From Deltaproteobacteria bacterium (GTDB lineage Bacteria > UBA10199 > JADGCS01), in contig JACKPK010000001.1 in NCBI GenBank assembly GCA_024233595.1, positions 62,001-126,000 on the forward strand: a stretch of DNA of 64,000 bases, in the 5' to 3' direction. The notes beneath the pieces were generated by a model. It was not told the DNA's origin, ran no database searches, and saw only the letters and a program-made list of their open reading frames with translations. The position numbers and the translations under genes are program-made. Each line of letters opens with the position of its first letter. Positions within the stretch are counted from its first letter, which is position 1. Shown here piece by piece: positions 1 through 9,054 of this stretch.

Positions 1-1
1 C

Positions 2-715
2 ACTGGCGTGGGTCATCCCATTCAAGAAATCGCCAAACTCACCAAAGATTTACCAGGCACCGCACTCATTGTCGATGGCATCACCGCTTTGGGAGTCATT
101 GATTTACCCGTCGACAAATGGGGAATCGATTTTCTCATTGGTGGTTCGCAAAAAGCCCTCATGCTGCCCCCAGGCTTAGCCTGCTTAAGCGTGTCGGAAA
201 AAGCCTGGAAGCTCATTGAGCAATCCAACACACCTAAGTTTTATTTTAACCTGCAAGCCGAGCGCAAAGCTGTTCATCAAAACACCACAGCCTGGACACC
301 AACCGTGTCTTTGTTTGTAGGGCTCAAAAAAGTTTTGGAACTCATGCAAGCCGAAGGCCTACAAGAAATGTTCACGCGTCACCAACAATTAGCCGATGGC
401 ATCCGCAAAGCAGCACTAGCCAGCGAGCTCAAGTTGCTCGCTCCCGATGCCCCTTCTAACGCGGTCACCGCTATTTATTCCCCTGACGGCATCGACTCTG
501 GCAAAATCGTCAAACGCCTGCGCGATGATTTTAACATGACCATCGCCAATGGCCAGGATCACCTCAAAGGCAAGATCTTCCGCATTGGCCACCTTGGTTA
601 TTACGATCTATTCGACATGATCACCGTTTGGTCCGCCGTAGAAAAAACACTTGCTGATTTGGGGCATTCTTTGCAGCTTGGGCAAGGCGTTGCCGCCATC
701 ATGAATCAGCTCTAG
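2..715 (+). CDS. Class V aminotransferase, 5' partial (probable phosphoserine/alanine-glyoxylate type)
   Basis: This is the C-terminal part of a fold-type I PLP aminotransferase of class V; the frame is open to the window edge, so roughly the first 140-150 residues of a ~380-residue family are missing. The PLP lysine lies in a GGSQKALMLPPG motif near base 142-178, typical of the alanine-glyoxylate/serine-pyruvate aminotransferase family (the 'small subunit of soluble hydrogenase' group). It sits 31 bp upstream of serA on the same strand. In organisms lacking classical SerC, such a serA-linked enzyme commonly transaminates 3-phosphohydroxypyruvate, so a serine-biosynthesis role is the best inference. 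Substrate specificity cannot be read from the fragment. Confidence 0.88.
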   Translation, partial: TGVGHPIQEIAKLTKDLPGTALIVDGITALGVIDLPVDKWGIDFLIGGSQKALMLPPGLACLSVSEKAWKLIEQSNTPKFYFNLQAERKAVHQNTTAWTPTVSLFVGLKKVLELMQAEGLQEMFTRHQQLADGIRKAALASELKLLAPDAPSNAVTAIYSPDGIDSGKIVKRLRDDFNMTIANGQDHLKGKIFRIGHLGYYDLFDMITVWSAVEKTLADLGHSLQLGQGVAAIMNQL

Positions 716-746
716 CAACGATTTAAAATATAAGGACAAGCATTTA

Positions 747-2339
747 ATGAAAGTACTCATCTCTGACAAACTCTCGGAAACCGGGGTCAAAATTTTTCAA
801 GACGCTCCCGGAATCGAAGTGATTTTTGAACCCGGCTTGGGCAAAGACAGCGACAAACTCAAAAAAGTCATTGCCGATGTAGACGCCATTGCGATTCGTT
901 CTGGCACCAATATCGATGCCGACATTCTGGCAGCCGCCAAAAACTTAAAAGTCATTGGCCGTGCCGGCATCGGTGTCGACAACGTCGATATCCCCGAGGC
1001 CAGCAAACGCGGCATCATTGTCATGAACACGCCAACAGGCAACACCATCACCACGGCTGAACACGCCATTGCCATGATGTGCGCTCTCACGCGGAGCATC
1101 CCACAGGCCACGGCCTCTATGAAAGACGGCAAGTGGGAAAAAAGTAAATTCATGGGAGCAGAACTCACTGATAAAAATCTAGGTGTGGTTGGTTGCGGCA
1201 ACATCGGTAAAATTGTGGCGAGTCGTGCTCAAGGTCTTAAAATGAATGTCTTGGGTTTTGATCCTTTCCTTTCAGAAGAACTCGCTGAAGAACTAGGCAT
1301 TACCAAAGTCACGCTTTTAGAACTTTTTCAAAAATCTGATTACATCACCGTGCACACACCGCTAAACGAAAAAACCAAACACCTGATCAACACCGAAGCC
1401 TTTAAAGAAATGAAAAAAGGCGTGTACATCATCAACTGCGCACGCGGTGGCATTGTGGACGAGCAAGCCTTGGCGCAAGCTATTGATCAAGGCATTGTGG
1501 CTGGTGCCGCTTTGGATGTCTTTGAAGAAGAGCCCCCTGCTGCCGATCACCCTTTGCTCAAAAGTGATCGTGTGATTTGCACCCCGCATTTAGGCGCCTC
1601 CACAGAAGAAGCGCAAGAGAACGTGGCTATCGATGTCGCCAATCAGATTGTCGACTTTTTGGTGAACGGCAATGTCAAAAACGCGCTGAATGCCGCCAGT
1701 GCCAGTGGCAAAGAATTGCAACGCTTGGGGCCTTATTTAAATTTAGGTCAAAAAATCGGACAGTTTCACGGACAGCTTTGTGAAGAATCACCAAAAGAAA
1801 TCAATGTGACTTATTTTGGCGATATTGCTGGTGAGCGCACCGCTCCTGTGACCACAGCCATTTTACAAGGCATTTTGCAGCCCATGCTTTCTGATGTTGC
1901 CATCAACAATGTCAACGCGCCTTATTTGGCAAAAGAGCGTGGCATCACCGTTAAAGAAACAAAGAACAACAGTCATTCAGACTACACCAGTTTGATTTCG
2001 GTGAATCTTGTTTTTAAAAATGGAGAACAAAATATTTCGGGAACCATCTTCGGACGGGAAAACCCACGCTTGGTGCAGTTTAATCAAGTGCGCCCCGAGC
2101 TTAACCCCGAAGGCAAAATCCTAATTGTGAGCAATAACGACAAACCTGGTGTGGTTGGGCGTGTGGGAACCGCCCTTGGTGAAGAAGGTGTGAACATCGC
2201 CAACATGCAACTTTGTCTTAACAATAAAAAACAACAGGCCACCGGTTTCTTTTCGGTGTCTGGTCAAATCACCCAAAAAACGTTGGATAAAATCACCGCG
2301 CTCGATGAGGTTTTGTCTGTGCAATTGGTTGAACTCTAA
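747..2339 (+). CDS. serA: D-3-phosphoglycerate dehydrogenase
   Basis: The enzyme oxidises 3-phosphoglycerate to 3-phosphohydroxypyruvate with NAD+, the first step of serine synthesis, in the cytoplasm. At 530 residues it is the long form: substrate/NAD domains (about 1-310), an intervening regulatory domain, and a C-terminal ACT domain (about 455-530, beginning ILIVSNNDKPGVVGRVG). The Rossmann motif is VGCGNIGK; the catalytic Arg is in CARGGIVDE and the catalytic His in TPHLGASTEEAQ. A ribosome-binding AAGGA lies before the ATG. The aminotransferase upstream supplies the next pathway step, and purA follows 9 bp later, so the three are probably co-transcribed. The ACT domain suggests allosteric control by serine. 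Confidence 0.97.
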   Translation: MKVLISDKLSETGVKIFQDAPGIEVIFEPGLGKDSDKLKKVIADVDAIAIRSGTNIDADILAAAKNLKVIGRAGIGVDNVDIPEASKRGIIVMNTPTGNTITTAEHAIAMMCALTRSIPQATASMKDGKWEKSKFMGAELTDKNLGVVGCGNIGKIVASRAQGLKMNVLGFDPFLSEELAEELGITKVTLLELFQKSDYITVHTPLNEKTKHLINTEAFKEMKKGVYIINCARGGIVDEQALAQAIDQGIVAGAALDVFEEEPPAADHPLLKSDRVICTPHLGASTEEAQENVAIDVANQIVDFLVNGNVKNALNAASASGKELQRLGPYLNLGQKIGQFHGQLCEESPKEINVTYFGDIAGERTAPVTTAILQGILQPMLSDVAINNVNAPYLAKERGITVKETKNNSHSDYTSLISVNLVFKNGEQNISGTIFGRENPRLVQFNQVRPELNPEGKILIVSNNDKPGVVGRVGTALGEEGVNIANMQLCLNNKKQQATGFFSVSGQITQKTLDKITALDEVLSVQLVEL

Positions 2340-2348
2340 GGAAACGCT

Positions 2349-3638
2349 ATGGGAAATTTAGTGATCGTCGGTGCCCAATGGGGTGACGAAGGCAAAGGTA
2401 AAATTGTGGATTTGCTCACCGAAAACGCAGACACCGTGGTGCGTTTTCAAGGCGGCAATAACGCTGGGCACACCATTATTGTTGGTGGCGAAAAAACCGT
2501 GCTGCACTTGATTCCCTCTGGCATTCTTCACAAAAACTGTAACTGCGTGATCGGCAATGGTGTTGTCGTGGACCCTGAAGTTTTGGTGCAAGAGATTGAG
2601 CTTGTGAAACACCGCGGCCTTTTAGACAACCCTGAACGCTTGATTGTTTCGGACCGCGCGCATTTGATCATGCCCTACCACTGTCGTTTGGATCAGTTGC
2701 GCGAAGAGGCCAAAGGCGCTCTTAAAATTGGCACCACATTGCGCGGCATTGGTCCTTGCTACCAAGACAAAGCCTCTCGCCGAGGACTGCGCGCCGGGGA
2801 TCTTCTGGACTTAAACGCTTTCCGCGACGCTCTTAAAGAACGCTCTGATTTTTACAACAATGTTTTCGAAAAACTTTTTGAGGTCAAACCCATTTCTTTT
2901 TCGAGCCTTTGTGATCAAGTCATGCCAGTTGTCGAGAAACTTGTTCCTTATATTAAAGACACCACACCTTACTTTGCCGATAAAATCGCCAATAAAAAAC
3001 AAATGCTTTTTGAAGGCGCTCAAGGGGCTTGCTTGGATTTAGACCACGGCACTTACCCTTATGTGACCTCTTCCAACACCGTTGCCAGTGCGGCCAGCAC
3101 CGGATCTGGCATTGGCCCCAAAGAAATCGATCAGGTGGTGGGCATCACCAAAGCTTACTGCACGCGTGTTGGCAGTGGACCTTTTCCCACCGAACTCGAT
3201 GACGAAGTTGGCACCTTATTGCAAAACAAAGGTCATGAATTCGGAGCCACAACAGGACGCCGTCGTCGCTGTGGTTACTTAGACCTTGTCACCTTAAAAC
3301 ACGCGGCGCGTATCAATGGTTTTACCGGTCTCATTCTCACAAAGTTAGATGTGCTCTCGGATATCACACCGCTACGCGTGGCAACGGCTTATAAAATCAA
3401 TGGCAAAGAGATTCATCACGTGCCATCGCGCATTGAAGAGCTTGAAAAATGTGAACCTGTTTACACGGAGCTCACTGGTTGGAAAGACGACCTGTCGGCA
3501 ATCAATAGCCCTGATGCTTTGCCAAAGGCCTGCCAGGATTACATCGCCTTTATCGAAAAGTTCTTGGACATTCCGGTTCAAATCATTTCGGTCGGGCCTG
3601 AGCGTAATCAGATCATGCATTTGAAAAAAATTTGGTGA
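2349..3638 (+). CDS. purA: Adenylosuccinate synthetase
   Basis: PurA couples GTP hydrolysis to formation of adenylosuccinate from IMP and aspartate, the first committed step from IMP to AMP. The 429-residue length matches the family. The N-terminal GAQWGDEGKGKIVD loop carries the catalytic Asp and phosphate-binding residues; the signature GIGPCYQDKASRRG and the downstream TTGRRRRCGYLD loop are also present. A GGAA element precedes the ATG. It follows serA by 9 bp and its TGA stop overlaps the GTG start of the next gene by 4 bp, indicating translational coupling to an unrelated exported protein. Confidence 0.98.
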   Translation: MGNLVIVGAQWGDEGKGKIVDLLTENADTVVRFQGGNNAGHTIIVGGEKTVLHLIPSGILHKNCNCVIGNGVVVDPEVLVQEIELVKHRGLLDNPERLIVSDRAHLIMPYHCRLDQLREEAKGALKIGTTLRGIGPCYQDKASRRGLRAGDLLDLNAFRDALKERSDFYNNVFEKLFEVKPISFSSLCDQVMPVVEKLVPYIKDTTPYFADKIANKKQMLFEGAQGACLDLDHGTYPYVTSSNTVASAASTGSGIGPKEIDQVVGITKAYCTRVGSGPFPTELDDEVGTLLQNKGHEFGATTGRRRRCGYLDLVTLKHAARINGFTGLILTKLDVLSDITPLRVATAYKINGKEIHHVPSRIEELEKCEPVYTELTGWKDDLSAINSPDALPKACQDYIAFIEKFLDIPVQIISVGPERNQIMHLKKIW

Positions 3639-5104
3639 ACCAAATAGCCTTCACAAAAAGTCATCAAGCACTGTTCACGTTCTATCGCGTGTTTGCCTTT
3701 GTTATTTTTCTTTTATTGGCTTTTGCTTGCGCTTCGCAAAAAGCGCCCTCTTTAAAACCCAAAAGCGACGCACAGCTGCATTATGAGCTCACACCTCTTT
3801 TAGAGCAGCACCAGACCCGTGTTCAGGTCGATTTGTATTTTCATGGCAATGAACGTGGGCAAAGCGAACTCTTGCTGCCCAGCACATGGGGCAATGGCAA
3901 GGGCTTGGCAAAAAAAATTGAGAGCGTTCAGGTTTTGGAAAAAAACATCACGCTCACACACCTGAATGTCCAAAACCGCATTCGCGTGACCTACCCTCCC
4001 AAAACACCGCGGGTGGCCATCCGTTACATTTACAAACTACCGCAACCACCACAAGATTTTCGCAATTCTTCGGAGCTGCGCCCCTTTGGAAATCATGAAT
4101 TCATTCACCTCATTGGCGAAACTTTTTTGATTCATCCCGATTGGCACCCGCACACCAAACGACCAGTCCTTGTCAAATGGCTTTTGCCAGCTGAATGGCA
4201 AGGTTTTACAAGCTTGAGTGCTTCGCAAGCAAGATTGAGTTCTATTGATTTAAAAACCCTGCGACAAAGTGTGTTTGTGGCGGGAGCTTTATTCATAAAA
4301 CACCTTCCCAACGAATCGGCTGTTTTAGTGGCGCCACAAAACGTGGGCCTGAGTGCGCCAATCATCAATGGCATTCAAAAAGTCCTGCACAACGCCAATC
4401 AATTTTACACAGCGCAAAACGCGAGCCCTTTGCTAATAAGCCTGTTTCCCATAGGAACGCGTTGTTGTGATTACAAAGGCCTTAGCCTGCACAACGCACT
4501 CACCTTGATGCTCCCAAAGAACCTCATGCCAAATACGAATCTTTGGCATCTTTTAAGCCACGAACTTTTGCATCGCTGGAATGGCCAGGTCCTGAAACGA
4601 AAAGTCAATGATGAGCAATTGATTTGGTTTAACGAAGGTGTGACCGATTTTCTGGCTCGCAAAATCAATTATGAATCTGGATTGATCACATTAAAAGATT
4701 ATGTGACGGGTTTGAACCGCGCCCTTTGGCGTTGGCAACACACAAAACCAAATCAAACACGTCTGAGTCATAATGACCACATGATGCTCCGCTACGCAAA
4801 AGGCGAGCTCTTGAGCCTGCAAATCGATGAAATCATCACTAGCGATACCAAGAATAAACACTCTTGGTTACAGACTTTAAAAGACATGACCCAAATGCCC
4901 GCACAAGAAGTCAGCAAAGAACAATTGCATGAATTGATTTTAAAAAACCTCAAAACCAAATTAAGCCGTGAGGCTTTGGCAAAAATACAAGAGCTTCTTG
5001 AACACAAAAATACCCAGCCCCCACAAAACATTGGGGAGTGCATTCGCTTGTTTAAGGATCAAGGCATTTTAGTTTATAAGTATAAAAATGGTATTTGTGG
5101 GTAG
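3635..5104 (+). CDS. Putative lipoprotein metallopeptidase (HExxH, gluzincin/M1-M61-like)
   Basis: The protein (489 residues from the GTG at 3635, which overlaps the purA stop as GTGA; a TTG one codon earlier is possible) begins with a hydrophobic segment ending in LLLAFACAS, a weak lipobox that would anchor it in the periplasm or outer membrane. At about residues 310-314 it has HELLH, with a further Glu about 21 residues on in WFNEGVTDFLARK. HExxH...E is the zinc-binding and catalytic signature of gluzincin peptidases (M1/M61 type). The N-terminal part (residues 45-250) is beta-rich and lacks a recognised name. The substrate is unknown. A hairpin follows the stop, but without a convincing U-tract. 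Confidence 0.7.
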   Translation: MNQIAFTKSHQALFTFYRVFAFVIFLLLAFACASQKAPSLKPKSDAQLHYELTPLLEQHQTRVQVDLYFHGNERGQSELLLPSTWGNGKGLAKKIESVQVLEKNITLTHLNVQNRIRVTYPPKTPRVAIRYIYKLPQPPQDFRNSSELRPFGNHEFIHLIGETFLIHPDWHPHTKRPVLVKWLLPAEWQGFTSLSASQARLSSIDLKTLRQSVFVAGALFIKHLPNESAVLVAPQNVGLSAPIINGIQKVLHNANQFYTAQNASPLLISLFPIGTRCCDYKGLSLHNALTLMLPKNLMPNTNLWHLLSHELLHRWNGQVLKRKVNDEQLIWFNEGVTDFLARKINYESGLITLKDYVTGLNRALWRWQHTKPNQTRLSHNDHMMLRYAKGELLSLQIDEIITSDTKNKHSWLQTLKDMTQMPAQEVSKEQLHELILKNLKTKLSREALAKIQELLEHKNTQPPQNIGECIRLFKDQGILVYKYKNGICG

Positions 5105-5112
5105 TATTTACT

Positions 5113-5135
5113 TCCTCCCCTTTGTAAGGGGAGGA
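5113..5135. repeat. Intergenic palindrome between convergent genes
   Basis: A 10-bp perfect stem (TCCTCCCCTT / AAGGGGAGGA) with a 3-nt loop separates the convergent lipoprotein gene and pyrF. It is followed by ACTGAGGTGGGGT rather than a T-run. This layout resembles a dispersed intergenic palindromic element common in bacterial genomes more than a classical intrinsic terminator. It may still stop or protect both converging transcripts. Confidence 0.5.
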
Positions 5136-5152
5136 CTGAGGTGGGGTAGACT

Positions 5153-5851
5153 CTAGAGTTTAATGTCATTGCGGATATTTTGCAGAACAACACAAGGCTC
5201 TTTTGATTCTGTCACAGCACGGCCCAACACCAACACATGAGATCCATTTTGCACGGCCAATTCGGGTGTGGCCACACGCTCTTGATCATCGGCATTGCCA
5301 CCAGACAAGCGAATGCCCGGCGTGACCAAAACAAAATCATCACCAAGTTTGGTTTTTAAATTTTTTGCTTCTAAAGCAGAACAAACAACACCAGCAAGAC
5401 CCGCTGCTTTGGCATTTTGAGCAAGACGCAAGGCATCGTTTGCCAAAGCGGCTTTTTGCCCCACTTGATTTTGCCAAGCCTCTTCGCTGTGACTTGTGAG
5501 GGCGGTCACCGCCACAATACGCAATGGGTTTGATTGCATGACCTTTGCCGCAGCCTGCATCATGTTTACACCACCCAGCGCGTGAATGGTGAGCAAATCG
5601 ACCCCCAAGGCTGCTGCTGACTCACAGGCCTTTTGCACGGTTTGCGGGATGTCATGAAACTTAAGATCTAAAAAAATCTTGCCACCCTCTTTTTGAATGG
5701 CTTTGACTAAGCCAGGACCTTCGGCTGTAAAAAGTTGCAAACCCACCTTGTAAAGATCCACCAAGCCTTTGGTTTTTTTGACCCATGCCAAAGCTTCTTG
5801 CTGATTGGCCACATCTAAGGCCAAGGCGATTTCTGGTTTGCGCGCTGTCAT
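5153..5851 (-). CDS. pyrF: Orotidine 5'-phosphate decarboxylase
   Basis: PyrF decarboxylates OMP to UMP, the last step of de novo pyrimidine synthesis. The catalytic D-x-K-x-x-D array is seen in FLDLKFHDIPQTV, and the phosphate-binding C-terminal loop in LVTPGIRL and LVLGRAVT. I place the start at the ATG at 5851 (MTARKPEIALALD, 232 residues): it overlaps the pyrE stop as TGATG and matches the family N-terminus. An in-frame start 10 codons upstream would lie inside pyrE. Coupling to pyrE gives stoichiometric expression of the two final pathway enzymes. Confidence 0.96.
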   Translation of the reverse strand: MTARKPEIALALDVANQQEALAWVKKTKGLVDLYKVGLQLFTAEGPGLVKAIQKEGGKIFLDLKFHDIPQTVQKACESAAALGVDLLTIHALGGVNMMQAAAKVMQSNPLRIVAVTALTSHSEEAWQNQVGQKAALANDALRLAQNAKAAGLAGVVCSALEAKNLKTKLGDDFVLVTPGIRLSGGNADDQERVATPELAVQNGSHVLVLGRAVTESKEPCVVLQNIRNDIKL

Positions 5852-6471
5852 CAAGACGCATCCTTGTTTTTGTTTAACCAATCACGAACGATTTTTTCTT
5901 CGTCTGGCTGAATTACATTTTGTTCTGTTGCAACTTGCAAAAGCTCTTCAACATGACTCAAGGCTTGGTAAGAACCCTGCACCGCCTCAAAGGCTTTTTG
6001 CGCGGACTGAAACTGATAACTAAAAATCGCCAAACAACTGTGCACTTTATAACCTGCGTCTTGTAAAGCTTGCCAAGCCGAAACCGAACTGCCTCCAGTG
6101 CTGATCAGATCTTCCACAAGCAAAACGGTTTTGCCTTTGGTCAAGCGGCCTTCTATGCGATTTTCTTTGCCATGCGCTTTGGCGGCTCCGCGCACATACA
6201 AAAGTGGCAAAGCCAGTAAGTCGGCAAGCCATGCTGCCCAAGGAATCCCAGCCGTAGCTGTTCCCACAACTGCATGCAGTTCGTCAGAAAAATCTTCGGT
6301 CGCTTGTAAGAAAGAATCTAAAATTTGTTCACGGGCCGCCAGGTCAGAAATCAAAACCCGGTTGTCACAATAAAGTGGACTCTTGATTCCAGAAGCAAAG
6401 GTGAAGGGATCGTTAGGCCTTAACAAAACGGCCTCTTTGTCTAAAAGTAACTCGGCAATTTCTAAACTCAT
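5851..6471 (-). CDS. pyrE: Orotate phosphoribosyltransferase
   Basis: PyrE transfers phosphoribose from PRPP to orotate, giving OMP for the adjacent PyrF. The PRPP-binding motif VLLVEDLISTGGS and the upstream GIKSPLYCDNR substrate segment identify it. The start at 6471 (MSLEIAELLLDKEAVLL, 206 residues) fits the family better than the in-frame codon 16 residues upstream. The stop overlaps pyrF by 1 nt. Only about 53 bp separate it from the divergent thioesterase gene, so the two share a promoter region that includes a TGTTTAAACA palindrome. Confidence 0.95.
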   Translation of the reverse strand: MSLEIAELLLDKEAVLLRPNDPFTFASGIKSPLYCDNRVLISDLAAREQILDSFLQATEDFSDELHAVVGTATAGIPWAAWLADLLALPLLYVRGAAKAHGKENRIEGRLTKGKTVLLVEDLISTGGSSVSAWQALQDAGYKVHSCLAIFSYQFQSAQKAFEAVQGSYQALSHVEELLQVATEQNVIQPDEEKIVRDWLNKNKDAS

Positions 6472-6524
6472 GGACCCTAGCGTAGATGATTTACTTTTGA
6501 TCCTCAACTGTTTAAACAAGGGCC

Positions 6525-6959
6525 ATGAGCTCTGAATTCCCAGTCACAATCACCATCCCTGTCCGCTTCAACGATTTGGATCCTTTTGGACACGTGAACA
6601 ACGTTTCGATGATCACTTATTTAGAAGAAGCGCGCGGCGCTTATTGCCAAAAGCTTTTTGAAAACGAAAACTTTGATAATGTTTACGATTACTTTCCTTT
6701 TGTAATCGCCAACATCTCTTATAATTTTGAACGCCCTGTTTTTTACCCCGATCAAGTCGAGGTCGGCATCCGCATTTCTAAAATCGGCACCAAAAGCATG
6801 ACCATGGACTACGCCTTACGCTCGCTAAAGCAAAACAAACAGGTGGGAACCGGTCAAACAGTCGCCGTGATGTTCAACCACCAAAGCCAAAAGAGCATCA
6901 ATATCCCAGACGATCTGCGCCAAAAAATCGCAAATCTCCAAAAAAACAGCTCTTTTTAA
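6525..6959 (+). CDS. Acyl-CoA thioesterase, 4-hydroxybenzoyl-CoA (YbgC/FcbC) hotdog family
   Basis: The 144-residue single-domain hotdog-fold protein begins with VRFNDLDPFGHVNN, the DxDxxGHVNN signature of the 4HBT family, whose Asp is the catalytic residue. Such enzymes hydrolyse acyl-CoA or acyl-ACP thioesters in the cytoplasm; the natural substrate cannot be told from sequence. The gene is divergent from pyrEF and appears monocistronic. A short CGTCA...TGACG inverted repeat just after the stop may act in termination. Confidence 0.85.
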   Translation: MSSEFPVTITIPVRFNDLDPFGHVNNVSMITYLEEARGAYCQKLFENENFDNVYDYFPFVIANISYNFERPVFYPDQVEVGIRISKIGTKSMTMDYALRSLKQNKQVGTGQTVAVMFNHQSQKSINIPDDLRQKIANLQKNSSF

Positions 6960-7161
6960 GCCGCAGCCCGTCAAAACAACCTGACGCAGGGCACTACATT
7001 TCTAACAGGTTCTTCTCCATAAGCTATTGATTTATTTATATTTATAGCAGAACATTCCTGGCTTCGTCGCAAGCGTTCTAAAAAAGCAACTTTTGAGCCG
7101 CGTGTGCCGATGATGAGTACAGAGCCCCTAGTTTAACCCGAAGAAGCAACCGGAGTAAAAA

Positions 7162-7662
7162 ATGGACAACCCGATCAACGCAGCCAAATCAAATTTAAAT
7201 CAATTACTTGCTAGCATGAATGCAGAGCAAATGATCGCAGCAGAATCCACAGATGCCGTGGAGGATTCCGGCCAACAAGATTTTTACGTATCAACTCATT
7301 TTGCAGCCAGTGCCGCTCAGTGCAAGCCTGCCAAACAAAATAGTTCTGATTTTAATAAGACCTATCCAGGAATAACGAATTCAGAAATGGGCGCACGCTT
7401 TCACAACGAACTGGATACAATCTTTTACTCAAACCGCCAAGCCATGCTTGATATCGAAACTTTTAAAACAAATGATTTTGACAAGCGCGATGTGGCTAGC
7501 GTGAAGCTCTATTTGGGCGCGGCTCATGAATACTTGCAACAGATTGATTATTTAGTGACTGCAGAAGAACTTGATGTTCCTCATGATCTGGCCTGCTTTT
7601 TAGAGATCGAAGCCGCTTTCAATCAAAAGCTCAGTGAGCGCCTGGCGGAACTCACTCCTTGA
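7162..7662 (+). CDS. Hypothetical protein, possible paralogue of the next gene
   Basis: A 166-residue soluble protein with no signal peptide, preceded by a good GGAG ribosome site (CCGGAGTAAAAAATG). It is rich in Ala, Asn and Gln and predicted mostly helical. I recognise no family. It shares a weak pattern with the following gene: a YPG motif followed about 30 residues later by an aromatic-Y/E-S-N-x-R/Q-x-A helix (FYSNRQAMLDI here, YESNLRNQKAIEHI there). The 33-bp gap suggests co-transcription and possibly a duplicated pair. Confidence 0.6.
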   Translation: MDNPINAAKSNLNQLLASMNAEQMIAAESTDAVEDSGQQDFYVSTHFAASAAQCKPAKQNSSDFNKTYPGITNSEMGARFHNELDTIFYSNRQAMLDIETFKTNDFDKRDVASVKLYLGAAHEYLQQIDYLVTAEELDVPHDLACFLEIEAAFNQKLSERLAELTP

Positions 7663-7695
7663 CACAAACCGCATTTTTAATCAGGAAGCGCACCC

Positions 7696-8241
7696 ATGGT
7701 GGACACCCTCAAAAAAACGGTTCCCTTTCTTGCTGATGCGCACAGTGCCATTGAGGATCTGCAATCTAAAGAACAATTAGATCAAGCCAACACCCAAGGT
7801 CACGAACTCTTCTCTGCAGATGACCAATACCAATGCGGCGACTTCACCTTCCCCACACAAAATTATCCAGGTCCTAATTCGGTTGGCTTTGTTGGGCAAA
7901 AATACAAGGCCTTGTGTGAACCCAAAACATCATTGCGCATCATGGAATTGGCCGAGTTTATTTACGAATCAAATCTGCGTAATCAAAAAGCCATCGAACA
8001 CATCGGAAAAAACCCAGCCCTAAGCCAAGGCTTAGAAAAACGCTTGGATGAAGTCAGAACAAAACTAAGAGAGCTCGAAGAAGAAATCGCCAAAGACCAA
8101 GGCAACAAAGCCCGCTTTGCAGAATTCATTGCCGACGCCCAAACAACCAACGCCGATATTCAAATCAAATTTAATGCTTATAAGGGCAAACAACGAGAAA
8201 TGCTCATGAACCCCAAGGCCAAAGACTCTGGCCAACCCTAA
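7696..8241 (+). CDS. Hypothetical protein with C-terminal coiled coil
   Basis: A 181-residue cytoplasmic protein with no signal peptide or known domain. The middle contains NYPGPNSVGFVG, resembling the YPG segment of the preceding gene; residues about 110-150 (KRLDEVRTKLRELEEEIAKD) form a strongly charged heptad-like coiled coil. It lies 33 bp after its neighbour and converges with the gene at 8266. The role is unknown; the coiled coil suggests self-association or a partner. Confidence 0.6.
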   Translation: MVDTLKKTVPFLADAHSAIEDLQSKEQLDQANTQGHELFSADDQYQCGDFTFPTQNYPGPNSVGFVGQKYKALCEPKTSLRIMELAEFIYESNLRNQKAIEHIGKNPALSQGLEKRLDEVRTKLRELEEEIAKDQGNKARFAEFIADAQTTNADIQIKFNAYKGKQREMLMNPKAKDSGQP

Positions 8242-8265
8242 TCGATTATTTCTACGACTAATATT

Positions 8266-8811
8266 TTACGAAAGCAAACGCACCAGATCAGCATCGCGCT
8301 GTTCTTGCTTACGCTGTTCTTCTTCTTCGATGGCTTCTTGGTCACCTAAAACAACACCAGGAGTGCCTCTTAAGTTTTTAAGGTTATAACCATTGCGGGT
8401 AGCCAATTCGAGGTAAGTGTGCGCCCCGTTTTCGACCAAATAAGCCCCTGCAAAAGTGTTTTCTGGGCAGTTTCCTAAATCGTAATACTCATTGAGGCTC
8501 ATTTCGTAATCGTCGACAAATTCGGCATAAAAACGTTCTGTGCTGGGCTGCCAAAAGCCAGTATCGCCACCGTAATCAATTGTTGCCGTTAAATGAGAAA
8601 AACGCCGAAAAGTGCGAGGCTTGTCTTTGTCTCCCCAAGAAGATGGTAGTCTAAAAAAACTCTCTTCACGCACAATGATTTCGTCTTTGATCCCGTCATC
8701 ATTCACATCGGCTTCAAAGCGCACTGTGAAATCATTCAAGCAGGCATTTGGGTCTAAACTGTTAATTTGAAAATCATCATGACTTTGGGCAATGAGACGG
8801 GTTCTTATCAT
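8266..8811 (-). CDS. Hypothetical protein with a calcium-loop-like motif
   Basis: About 181 residues from the ATG at 8811; a TTG 12 codons upstream is also possible, and neither has a strong ribosome site. The segment FEADVNDDGIKDEIIVREE is a DxNxDGxxDE loop as in FG-GAP/VCBS or dockerin-type calcium sites, here a single copy. The C-terminus (EAIEEEEQRKQEQRDADLVRLL) is a charged helix. There is no clear signal peptide. The family is unrecognised. The motif echoes the VCBS-type proteins of the 36-55 kb cluster, but that link is only suggestive. Confidence 0.55.
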   Translation of the reverse strand: MIRTRLIAQSHDDFQINSLDPNACLNDFTVRFEADVNDDGIKDEIIVREESFFRLPSSWGDKDKPRTFRRFSHLTATIDYGGDTGFWQPSTERFYAEFVDDYEMSLNEYYDLGNCPENTFAGAYLVENGAHTYLELATRNGYNLKNLRGTPGVVLGDQEAIEEEEQRKQEQRDADLVRLLS

Positions 8812-9054
8812 AAAAAAGATTGTTTCGGGTTTGTGAACATAGCGCAAGTTTTTTTTACGCAGAGCGCAAAATAGACTGAGTTTGTCACTATTCTTACAAA
8901 CAAATCCCTGGGAAAAGCCCTTGTATCATGGTGTGAACGTATTATGGAAGAAATTGTCATGATCTTCTTAGCAACTCTTTTGAGCAAGGCTCGATAACAA
9001 ATATGTGGGTGAAAAACCCAGTTAACGCACCCGGGTCTATTTAGAGGGAGAACA

